From positions 1 through 5,892 of the forward strand of contig JBBSEZ010000545.1 of the NCBI GenBank assembly GCA_038239195.1: a stretch of DNA of 5,892 nt, written 5' to 3'. Positions 1 to 5,020 of this stretch are shown here, piece after piece (the stretch's first letter is position 1; every line of letters begins with the position of its first letter). The notes under the pieces are model-generated. The model was given only the letters and a program-made list of their open reading frames with translations. It was not told where the DNA came from and searched no databases. The translations under genes were made by a program, and so were the position numbers. The stretch comes from JBBSEZ01 sp038239195. Lineage in GTDB: Bacteria > Planctomycetota > Planctomycetia > Gemmatales > Gemmataceae.

Positions 1-285
1 GAGGTTCTTTCCACGTGATGGCGCGGCGAGCCCCGCACGCCTGGGAAGCCGGCCCTGGAGGGGTTGCCGGTGACCGTGGTCCAGTCCGTTGGCGACGAAG
101 CCAAGGGGCTGTTGGCCCACGCCCGCGACGGCCTGGGCGTGCCGCACGGCCCCGACCTGTTCCACGTCCAGCACGAACTGTGCAAGGGCACCGCCCTGGC
201 GGCGCAAACGCGGCGGGCGCAACAGCAGGTGGCGGGCGCCCAAGCGCGTGTGGACGGCTTGCGCAGCCAGGGGCGGCTGAGCAGC
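1..285 (+). pseudogene. Transposase-like gene fragment, 5' disrupted and 3' truncated
   Basis: In frame 1, roughly 55-282 reads like real protein: PALEGLPVTVVQSVGDEAKG, then LLAH, then PDLFHVQHELCKG, then an Ala/Gln/Arg-rich helical stretch. I recall this pattern (PALEGL, a DEAK motif, HSPDLFHVQHE, then a coiled-coil-like helix) from large transposase-like proteins repeated in Gemmata-type planctomycetes, possibly the DUF6399 group; that assignment is from memory. Only about 75 recognisable residues remain of a family several hundred residues long. An in-frame TGA lies at 16-18, and the bases before about 45 do not continue the family pattern in one frame, which suggests a frameshift or decay, although the window edge cuts off the 5' part. 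The 3' part is absent because the convergent cytochrome gene ends at 289. The frame stays open beyond 285 only because it is antisense to that gene. Confident that it was once coding, less so of the family. Confidence 0.5.
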
Positions 286-293
286 AGCTCAGC
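276..293 (-). terminator. Hairpin at the stop codon of the c-type heme gene
   Basis: A perfect 7-bp inverted repeat, GCTGAGC / GCTCAGC with a 4-nt AGCA loop, includes the TGA stop codon of the - strand heme protein gene (289-291). No T-run follows on either strand. It may be a U-tract-less terminator or a 3' stability hairpin, and the convergent arrangement here would favour one. The similar placement at 3668-3705 supports a real role, but a 7-bp GC stem can occur by chance in this composition. Confidence 0.35.
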
Positions 294-1611
294 GCGCCGC
301 GCGCCAGGACGGCGGCAGGCTCGGCTTGGTCGCGACCAGGATTTCGCGAATCGCCTTGCGGTCGGCGGCGCTGAGGTGCGCGAAGTCCTTGCTCTTGTCG
401 CGCCCGCTCAACACCTGCCAGATGCGATCGAGGACGTACTCGCGCATGGGGCCGGGCAGCGCGTCGAAGCTCTCGGAGTAGATCAGGTAACTGCACGGGT
501 ACTTGAACAGCCGGCGCTCCAGGTCGAAGTCGCGCAGCGACCGACCTCGCCCGTCGCGCGGGCCGCGCCTGGCGAACTCGGCGGCGAACGCGGACGTGCC
601 GCGCACCTTGCCGGTCAGGGGCGCCTCCTCGCAAAAGAGGAGGTAGCGCACCAGGTCGTCGCCGGCGCTCTTGATGCGGACGCCGGTACTGTCCCAGCGG
701 TGCGTCGGCGACAACTTCATCTCGCGGTTGATCTGCTGCTCCAGGTGCAGCGCTTGCCGGGCCGTGAAGTTGGCGCGCGTGAGATAGTTGTGGGCAGCCG
801 CCTGGTGTTCCAGCACCATCAGGGCCACGACGTCGCTGTGTCCCGACAGGTACGCCGAGCGCGTGAAGCGGTCGCCCAGGTCGGTCACGTTAAGCCCGGC
901 GCGATTGTCCACGGGCTGCTCGACGCGGCGGGTGCGGACGATCAGGTTGCCCAGGTGCTCCTGCTTGCCGTGCGTGCCTGTGACGTACCAGCCGCCCCAG
1001 CGTCGCTCCAACGGCGTCGTCTGGTCCACGCGATACGTCCCCGCCGAGAGGATCGGCAAGCCCTGCGCGTCGGGAAAGACCGAGCGCACCACCAGCCCGG
1101 GCACCCCTTGCGTCGAGGAGGAGCCATGACAGAGCAGACAACTCTCCGTCTGGCGCACGAAACGCGGCTTCTTCACTGCGTCCTGCTCCAGCGTGTAGAA
1201 CACCGCGCCGAGCTTCGGGTCGATTGCCGACAGTTCCAGCATGTCGCCCTTGGCGCAGTAGCCGACGTAGACGCTGTCGTTGAAGTAGAGGGCGCGCGGC
1301 GTCTGCGGCGAGATGCGGTGCCGTTGGAGGCTCGTCTTCGAGAAGACCAGCATCTGCGACGAAACGGGCACGTTCAGCTCGCGCAACACCGAGGCGAGGT
1401 AGCCGGCCTTCTTGTCGTGCTCCAGCTTCGCCTTCCCACCGTCGAGCCGCTTCTGAAGCTGCGACACGGCATCGTCCGGCGTGGCGGAACTGTAGCCGAT
1501 CGGCTCGCGCTCGAACTCGTCGGCCCCAGAGGCGAGAAGCACCGCCCCGCCCAGCCAGAACGCCAGCCCCAGGCCCCACCGCACCGTCCCCTGCCGAGCC
1601 GCACTGCCCAT
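289..1611 (-). CDS. Exported monoheme c-type cytochrome-like protein
   Basis: The product has 440 residues if started at the ATG at 1611, which has a GGAGG site 6 nt upstream; the longer start at 1689 adds 26 residues with no such site. Residues 1-30 form a basic start plus a hydrophobic stretch (about 12-28) ending near LLASGA, a signal peptide or membrane anchor, so the protein should act outside the cytoplasm. A single heme c site, CLLCH, lies at residues 158-162. Around it are motifs I recall from an uncharacterised family of planctomycetes and related phyla: SSQMLVFSKTSLQR (85-98), PRALYFND (105-112), GAVFYTLEQD (135-144), RWGGWYVTGTHG (204-215), GHSDVVALMVLEHQ (257-270). The second axial ligand is not identifiable; conserved His residues in the last two motifs are candidates. 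It is neither a di-heme MauG-like peroxidase nor one of the large planctomycete DUF1549/DUF1553-linked cytochromes. An electron-transfer or sensing role is inferred; no partner gene adjoins it. Confidence 0.85.
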   Translation of the reverse strand: MGSAARQGTVRWGLGLAFWLGGAVLLASGADEFEREPIGYSSATPDDAVSQLQKRLDGGKAKLEHDKKAGYLASVLRELNVPVSSQMLVFSKTSLQRHRISPQTPRALYFNDSVYVGYCAKGDMLELSAIDPKLGAVFYTLEQDAVKKPRFVRQTESCLLCHGSSSTQGVPGLVVRSVFPDAQGLPILSAGTYRVDQTTPLERRWGGWYVTGTHGKQEHLGNLIVRTRRVEQPVDNRAGLNVTDLGDRFTRSAYLSGHSDVVALMVLEHQAAAHNYLTRANFTARQALHLEQQINREMKLSPTHRWDSTGVRIKSAGDDLVRYLLFCEEAPLTGKVRGTSAFAAEFARRGPRDGRGRSLRDFDLERRLFKYPCSYLIYSESFDALPGPMREYVLDRIWQVLSGRDKSKDFAHLSAADRKAIREILVATKPSLPPSWRAAR

Positions 1612-1632
1612 GCGTTGCCTCCGTGGTTGCCT

Positions 1633-1660
1633 ATTCTGGACAACTTTGTCCGATTTACAA
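1633..1660 (-). promoter_or_regulatory. Putative promoter with palindromic operator for the heme protein gene
   Basis: Read on the - strand, TTGTAA (1660-1655) and CAGAAT (1638-1633) are 16 bp apart and each match a sigma-70 box at 4 of 6 positions. The spacer contains GGACAA-CT-TTGTCC (plus strand 1638-1651), a perfect 14-bp palindrome, which is where a repressor site would be expected. The predicted start of transcription would leave a leader of only about 15 nt before the ATG at 1611, just enough for the GGAGG site. The palindrome is directly visible; its role is inferred, and it could equally serve the divergent phosphofructokinase gene. Confidence 0.35.
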
Positions 1661-1829
1661 AGGGTAGCACTCCAGGGCGAGCGGTTCAAGGTCGTCTGAC
1701 GCGATTTCGCGCATGCGTTGCTCTGTTTCTTGCAGCGGTGGGCGGGGGGAATGGCAAGAAGCCCCCTGGCAACGAGTTGCGCCCGAGTGGCACAGAGCTT
1801 GCAGCGTGTGGTGGGAAGGGGAGGGGCGG

Positions 1830-3209
1830 ATGAAACGAATCGGCATCCTGACGGCGGGCGGCGACACGCCTGCTCTGAACGCGACCATTCACGGGGCGGT
1901 GCTGCGCGCCAGCCAGCGGCGGGTGGAGGTGCTCGGCTTCATCAAGGGCTTCAGCAGCCTGTTCAACCCGCGCGTGCCCCACGTTCGCCTGAACCCGCTC
2001 TTCATCCCGATCCCCGAGCTGGACATGACCAAGGGAGGGACCATCATCGGTGCCTCCCGCGACTACGTCGATGCCGCCGACAAGGCGACGTTGGGGGAGG
2101 TGGTGGACCGGCTCCAGCGCCTCCACGTCGAGGGGCTGATCTGCGTGGGGGGCGATGGGACGCTGAGCGGGATGCAGGCCCTCTCCGAGCACCTGCCGAC
2201 GGTGCTGGCCCCCAAAACCATCGACAACGACCTGGGCCTGAACTACCGCCACGAGCCGGACGAGTGGGCGCGCGAGCCGCTCGCATCGCCGCCGGGTTAT
2301 CGCTACGTGCGGGGCCCGAGCCGGGTGCAGTTTAACCTGGAGCAGATGGTCAATTACGTGACCCCCGGCTACGCGACGGCCGTCTTCGTCTCCGCGAGCG
2401 GCGTGGGGCGCATCCGCACCACCGCCGAGAGCCATCGCCGCATCGCGATCATCGAGGTGATGGGCCGACACTCCGGCTACCTGGCCCTCGGCGCGGCGTA
2501 CGGGCAGCCCGACATCATCCTCATCCCCGAGGTGCCGCTCGACACCGACCGCCTCGTGGAGCGCGTGCTCGAGGTCTACGAGCGGCAAAAGAACGTGGTC
2601 ATCGTCTGCGGCGAGGGCGCCGTGGACGAGCACGGGCAGGAGCTGGGCCTGGAAGAGGCCTCGACGGACCCGGCGGGCAACAAGGTCCTTTCGGGGGCCG
2701 CCGAGGCGGTGCGCCACCTCCTGATCGAACGGCTGGGGGACAGTTACTTCACCAGCAAACGGCGCAACGAGTCGGCGCGGGCGGCCATCTTCGTGCGGAA
2801 AGTGGGCCATACGCAACGGGGCGGGCGGCCCATCTTCTTCGACCGCTTCTACGGGGCCCAGCTCGGCGGCAACGCCGTGGACCTCCTCCTCGAGGGGCAC
2901 GCCAACGGCGTCTCCATCTTGCAGTGGGACCGCGCGCGCGGCTTCCACATTGGCGGGGTCGATGGCAACGACTTCCGCGACCGCTACGGCCACATCCACG
3001 CCCGCCGCGTCCACCCGTCGTTTTACGACCGCGAAGAGCTTTTGCTGTCGCGCACGGGCATCGAGTACCTGTCTCCGATCTTCGCCAACGCCATCGGCCT
3101 CGACGACATGGAGGCGGTGCGGCAGACGCTGTTCCATTCGGGCAATCTGACGCAGCCGTATCACTCGGTCAACGTGGACGTCAACAAGCGGATCTGTTTT
3201 CTCGATTAA
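1830..3209 (+). CDS. 6-phosphofructokinase, long form with insertion and C-terminal extension
   Basis: Phosphorylates fructose 6-phosphate to fructose 1,6-bisphosphate in the cytoplasm, the committed step of glycolysis. The 459 residues contain all PFK signatures in order: ILTAGGDTPALNA (6-18), VGGDGT (106-111), PKTIDND (128-134, catalytic Asp132), TTAESHRR (197-204), EVMGR (209-213), GEGA (261-264) and GHTQRGG (326-332). Family knowledge places the phosphoryl donor choice at two sites: here Gly110 (equivalent to E. coli Gly104) and Lys129 (E. coli Gly124). Gly plus Lys is typical of ATP-using clade X enzymes such as the trypanosome type, whereas PPi enzymes usually have Asp plus Lys. Automated labels of PPi-dependent should therefore be doubted. 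About 37 extra residues lie between the catalytic IDND and GYATAV (near 137-178), and the C-terminus is longer than in the ~320-residue bacterial enzyme. The ATG at 1830 was chosen because GGGGAGG lies just upstream and MKRIGILTAGG matches family N-termini; an upstream ATG at 1713 adds unrelated sequence. Confidence 0.95.
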   Translation: MKRIGILTAGGDTPALNATIHGAVLRASQRRVEVLGFIKGFSSLFNPRVPHVRLNPLFIPIPELDMTKGGTIIGASRDYVDAADKATLGEVVDRLQRLHVEGLICVGGDGTLSGMQALSEHLPTVLAPKTIDNDLGLNYRHEPDEWAREPLASPPGYRYVRGPSRVQFNLEQMVNYVTPGYATAVFVSASGVGRIRTTAESHRRIAIIEVMGRHSGYLALGAAYGQPDIILIPEVPLDTDRLVERVLEVYERQKNVVIVCGEGAVDEHGQELGLEEASTDPAGNKVLSGAAEAVRHLLIERLGDSYFTSKRRNESARAAIFVRKVGHTQRGGRPIFFDRFYGAQLGGNAVDLLLEGHANGVSILQWDRARGFHIGGVDGNDFRDRYGHIHARRVHPSFYDREELLLSRTGIEYLSPIFANAIGLDDMEAVRQTLFHSGNLTQPYHSVNVDVNKRICFLD

Positions 3210-3297
3210 CGCAGTTCCGCCTCGCGGCCGAGTTGACCCCGATCAGCAACTCGATGGTCGGCCCGTTGGGGCCGATGGTTCCGCAGAGGACGGGCAT
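3181..3297 (-). pseudogene. N-terminal remnant of a partner protein, possibly aspartyl-protease-like
   Basis: A 38-residue frame starts at ATG 3297 with GGAG 9 nt upstream and reads MPVLCGTIGPNGPTIELLIG, then VNSAARRNC and an unrelated tail ending inside the 3' end of the phosphofructokinase gene. The opening looks like the first beta-strands of retropepsin-like aspartyl protease family proteins that I recall following genes like the upstream 92-residue one in planctomycetes. The catalytic D-T/S-G motif would lie further in and is absent. The frame overlaps the end of the upstream gene by 55 bp and the phosphofructokinase gene by 29 bp on the other strand. The likely reading is a gene amputated shortly after residue 30, the remaining codons being accidental. 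It could instead be chance, since a GPNGP stretch is easy in GC-rich DNA. Confidence 0.4.
3229..3275. terminator. Two adjacent hairpins between convergent genes
   Basis: Two perfect 7-bp inverted repeats lie directly after the phosphofructokinase stop: CGAGTTG (3229-3235) with CAACTCG (3247-3253), and TCGGCCC (3258-3264) with GGGCCGA (3269-3275) around a GTTG loop. Either could terminate the two converging transcripts. There is no T-run, and both lie inside the - strand 38-codon frame and partly inside the 92-residue gene, so coding constraint on GPNGP may explain the second one. Confidence 0.3.
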
Positions 3298-3521
3298 GGA
3301 CGCAGGCTCCGTGAGGAGAAAAGCACTGGCTCCGTCTTGCTGATCCGGCGAGCGAGGAAGGGCTCCGTCGTGGAGGTGTCGTAGCCCAGGCGCAGCGCCT
3401 CGTCGAGGTTGTCGCGGACGCCGAGCACCTCTTCGCCACGGATGACGACGTATTTCCCCTCGTTGGCGAGGAGCTCCGAGAGCTTGTGGCGATAGGTTTC
3501 GATTTCGCGTTCCAGGGCCAT
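3243..3521 (-). CDS. Small conserved hypothetical protein (92 aa)
   Basis: The 92-residue product starts at ATG 3521 with GAGG upstream at good spacing. Residues 1-70 look like a genuine compact alpha/beta domain: helix MALEREIETYRHKLSELL, strand GKYVVIRGEEVLGV (22-35), helix NLDEALRLGYD (38-48), then PFLARRISKTEPVLF (54-68). This layout (a held-open short hairpin, DEAL helix, GY, EPFL) matches small proteins I recall as hypothetical in planctomycetes, cyanobacteria and Chloroflexi, sometimes labelled DUF5678-like. The function is unknown. The last ~22 residues are a Pro/Ser-rich tail that overlaps the start of the next frame (ATG 3297), an arrangement that suggests translational coupling to a partner now truncated. 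No transmembrane segment or signal peptide is visible. The reading frame is credible as protein; its role is not inferable. Confidence 0.75.
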   Translation of the reverse strand: MALEREIETYRHKLSELLANEGKYVVIRGEEVLGVRDNLDEALRLGYDTSTTEPFLARRISKTEPVLFSSRSLRPCPSSAEPSAPTGRPSSC

Positions 3522-3667
3522 GACGGCACCTCGGCCAGGAAAGGATGGGGCTGTCCGCCGGGCCGCGCGCGGTCTGTCACCTTCGACCCGGAGCTATCAT
3601 CAACTGAAAGGAAAACAGGCAGCATGCCGGACGACAACCGCGGCGGGGCGGCGGGCCCGGGCCGTCC
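3522..3667. other. Spacer upstream of the 92-residue gene, no gene seen
   Basis: This 146-bp stretch lies between the hairpin at 3668-3705 and the start of the 92-residue gene. It must contain that gene's promoter if the hairpin terminates the preceding operon. A relatively AT-rich patch at about 3594-3620 is the most likely place, but I found no convincing pair of promoter boxes. Reading frames here are antisense or chance frames. Confidence 0.4.
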
Positions 3668-3705
3668 AGCCAACCGAGGCCTCGCCCTGGGCCCCTCGGT
3701 TGGCT
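3668..3705 (-). terminator. Strong hairpin terminator of the DUF4365 operon
   Basis: AGCCAACCGAGG (3668-3679) and CCTCGGTTGGCT (3694-3705) are perfect 12-bp inverted repeats around a 14-nt loop. On the - strand the stem begins at the last base of the TGA stop codon (3707-3705) of the 83-residue gene, so it is the first thing transcribed after the operon. There is no T-run. A stem this long at this place is unlikely by chance, and terminator or 3' end protection is the simplest role. Confidence 0.65.
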
Positions 3706-3956
3706 CAACTCGCTTTCTCGAGTTTCGCGGCAAAGTCGAGAGGGTCGGCAAGCCCGTAGGCGTCGAGGATCGCCCGCGAGGCCAGGAGGTGGCGCGGCAG
3801 CACCTCCGCTTCAAAGGAGAACACCGGGAGTGCGATGAGCGCGCCCGTCCCCTCATGTTCGTAGACTCGGGCGGGGGCCTCCATGGTTGCGGTTCGGGTG
3901 GAGAAGCCCAACGACCGCAACACCTCATCCAGCCTGCCGTAAGTCACCTTAGACAT
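3705..3956 (-). CDS. Small HicA-like hypothetical protein (83 aa), second gene of operon
   Basis: The product has 83 residues: helix YGRLDEVLRSLGF (6-18), a strand pair ARVYEHEGTGALIALPVF (29-46), then a helix from VLPRHLLASRAILDAYGL (52-69) and DPLDFAAKLEKAS. The order helix, GF, beta hairpin ending in LP, helix with a final G/L turn resembles the HicA mRNA-interferase fold (dsRBD-like). The HicA catalytic GSH-type His is not at its usual place; His34 in YEHE is the nearest candidate. I recall similar proteins as hypotheticals in planctomycetes and cyanobacteria. Its ATG lies inside the end of the DUF4365 gene (8-bp overlap, ATGTCTAA) behind a GGAGGG site, so the two are translationally coupled and probably work together. 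It may be a toxin or antitoxin component, or an unrelated RNA-binding protein; the function is inferred only from fold outline and context. Confidence 0.75.
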   Translation of the reverse strand: MSKVTYGRLDEVLRSLGFSTRTATMEAPARVYEHEGTGALIALPVFSFEAEVLPRHLLASRAILDAYGLADPLDFAAKLEKAS

Positions 3957-4467
3957 GCTTTTCTCCCTCCCCGGGCCGGCCCAAGGCCTCCTGCTTGGCC
4001 ACCCGCATCTTCGCCACGGCCCGACGGTTGACCGTCTGGCGCAGGGGCAAGCGAACGCGCACCGTCTTCGCGCCCTTCTTCGGCCGACGCGACTGGCCTT
4101 CCCGAAAATACTGCTGAACGTGGAGCCAGTACGCTCTCTTCGTCGAGGCGTCGAACAGGACCAGGATGACCGGCATGAGCTCCATCATCCACAGGTTGTA
4201 GTCTCGGACGTCCAGATCGAAGACGTAATCGGCCCCGAGCGCCTCCAGCGCTTCCGACGCCTTGAGCTGAAGGTAGACCGATCCCGGCTCGGCGTACCCG
4301 TTCGCATCGTAGGTGATCACGTGCAGGTCGTACCCGTAATCGTACTCCAGCCTTTGCCCCGTATGCCCCTCATCGATGATGAAACGCTCGACGTGGCTGA
4401 CGCTCTGGGCCGCAATCGCGTGCTGCCGGGTGCGCTGCTTGCGGGGAGTGAAGGTCTGCCTCGCCAC
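3949..4467 (-). CDS. DUF4365-like protein, putative PD-(D/E)xK-type fold
   Basis: The 172-residue product matches the DUF4365 pattern as I recall it: basic N-terminus (MARQTFTPRKQRTRQ), SHVERFIID helix (24-32), DYGYDLHV (43-50), GSVYLQLKAS (62-71), then DYNLWMMELMPVILVLFD (89-106), AYWLHVQQYF (112-121) and a basic region KKGAKTVRVRLP (130-141). Glu27, Asp47 and Gln67-x-Lys69 sit where a restriction-endonuclease-like E...D...(E/Q)xK site would be, so nuclease ancestry is plausible; activity is unproven. The start is GTG at 4467, since a stop codon (TAG) lies in frame four codons upstream; GGAGG is 12 nt away, somewhat far, which may lower translation. It is the first gene of a two-gene operon with the 83-residue protein. 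DUF4365 occurs in defence-related and mobile contexts, but no other defence gene is visible here. Confidence 0.8.
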   Translation of the reverse strand: MARQTFTPRKQRTRQHAIAAQSVSHVERFIIDEGHTGQRLEYDYGYDLHVITYDANGYAEPGSVYLQLKASEALEALGADYVFDLDVRDYNLWMMELMPVILVLFDASTKRAYWLHVQQYFREGQSRRPKKGAKTVRVRLPLRQTVNRRAVAKMRVAKQEALGRPGEGEKHV

Positions 4468-4507
4468 GGCTTCGTCCTACCTCCAGGCCACGAGTTGTCG
4501 AGTTTTC

Positions 4508-4513
4508 ATTCTA
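4508..4513 (-). promoter_or_regulatory. Possible -10 box for the DUF4365 operon
   Basis: TAGAAT on the - strand matches the -10 consensus at 5 of 6 positions and lies about 40 bp before the GTG start of the DUF4365 gene, in a locally AT-rich patch. No good -35 box is present at 16-18 bp, so an activator or another sigma factor would be needed if this is real. Confidence 0.25.
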
Positions 4514-4638
4514 CTCTGTGGAGGCGGATGACGCAGCAGGAAAGGGCTTCTGCGTCTCCCCGGGAGAGAACAGGCCAGGACGCCAGGTAGCGGTTGACGT
4601 GTTCTCAACGCGTTCGTGAAACGGCTTGTCCAGAAACG

Positions 4639-4674
4639 AAAAAAAGGAGAACGCCTGGCGACCGCCGCCAGGCG
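4639..4674 (-). terminator. Rho-independent terminator reading left
   Basis: On the - strand CGCCTGGCG and CGCCAGGCG (plus strand 4652-4660 and 4666-4674) form a perfect 9-bp stem with a 5-nt loop, followed 6 nt later by seven T (plus strand A 4639-4645). This is the most classical terminator in the window. It points away from the GIDE gene and lies upstream of the DUF4365 promoter region. Nothing recognisable as a gene lies in the 345 bp it would terminate, apart from a possible small RNA. Confidence 0.6.
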
Positions 4675-4809
4675 CCTCCCGTGGGGAAGAGTTGGTGCCG
4701 ATGGTGATGAAAGAAGAGGGTGCGGGCCGTACATCCCCCTCGGCTCACGCCCATCCACAAGACGGGCCCGAGGCAGGTGCGGGAACTCGCGCTTCGTTCG
4801 CGGCGCTGT

Positions 4810-4833
4810 GGGCCGGGGAGGTTCGTCCGGCCC
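4810..4833. repeat. Hairpin-forming inverted repeat
   Basis: GGGCCGG (4810-4816) and CCGGCCC (4827-4833) are perfect 7-bp inverted repeats with a 10-nt loop that exposes GGAGG on the + strand. It may be part of a structured leader or small RNA, or chance in GC-rich DNA. Confidence 0.3.
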
Positions 4834-4893
4834 GCTCCCTCTTCAGTGAAGGCCTCTGCTCTGTTCGGGGGGGAAATGCGCGGCCAAGGAGGA

Positions 4894-4911
4894 CTTGCGC
4901 GCGCTTGCGCG
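4894..4911. repeat. Direct repeat CTTGCGCG with 10-bp period
   Basis: CTTGCGCG occurs at 4894-4901 and 4904-4911, one helical turn apart, immediately before the AT-rich patch 4911-4930 and about 110 bp before the GIDE gene. The spacing suits two protein subunits binding one face of DNA, so an operator is possible; low-complexity GC sequence is the alternative. Confidence 0.3.
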
Positions 4912-5020
4912 GAATTTTCGTATTTATTCCTCGGCGGCCCTCCCGTGCGGTCGATCTCCTCCGTGGGCCCGTCTTTCCGTTAGGCCCTTGCGAGCTCCCT
5001 TGCCCCAACCGAGGTCGTAC

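Larger units (their letters stand above)
4675..5020. other. Divergent spacer with no convincing protein gene
   Basis: Open frames here lack family motifs, have Arg/Pro/Gly/Ser-heavy composition and no good ribosome binding site, so I call none. Contents: a hairpin at 4810-4833; a small inverted repeat CTTC-AGT-GAAG near 4849-4859; a 10-bp-period direct repeat at 4894-4911; and an AT-rich 20-bp patch at 4911-4930 bounded by GGAAT and ATTCC. The promoter of the GIDE gene must lie here, probably right of 4900, but no clear box pair is visible. Confidence 0.5.

Noticed and set aside
64..1833. Long + strand open frame of 589 codons
   Set aside because: Only its first ~75 codons resemble protein (the transposase fragment). 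The rest is antisense to the heme gene, whose frame carries clear motifs, and is open because of high GC.
1686..3164. - strand open frame of 492 codons
   Set aside because: Antisense shadow of phosphofructokinase, whose + frame carries all family signatures; composition is His/Asp/Arg/Val-heavy as expected for such shadows.
3206..3928. - strand open frame of 240 codons
   Set aside because: Runs in a different frame through both the 92-residue and 83-residue genes and the hairpin between them; Arg/Pro/Ser-rich, with no motifs.
4477..4758. - strand frame of 93 codons, and its last 10 codons (ATG near 4509) as a leader peptide before the DUF4365 gene
   Set aside because: The long frame crosses the terminator at 4639-4674 and is low-complexity. 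The 10-codon piece ends at the GGAGG site and has no regulatory residue run or alternative hairpins to support attenuation.
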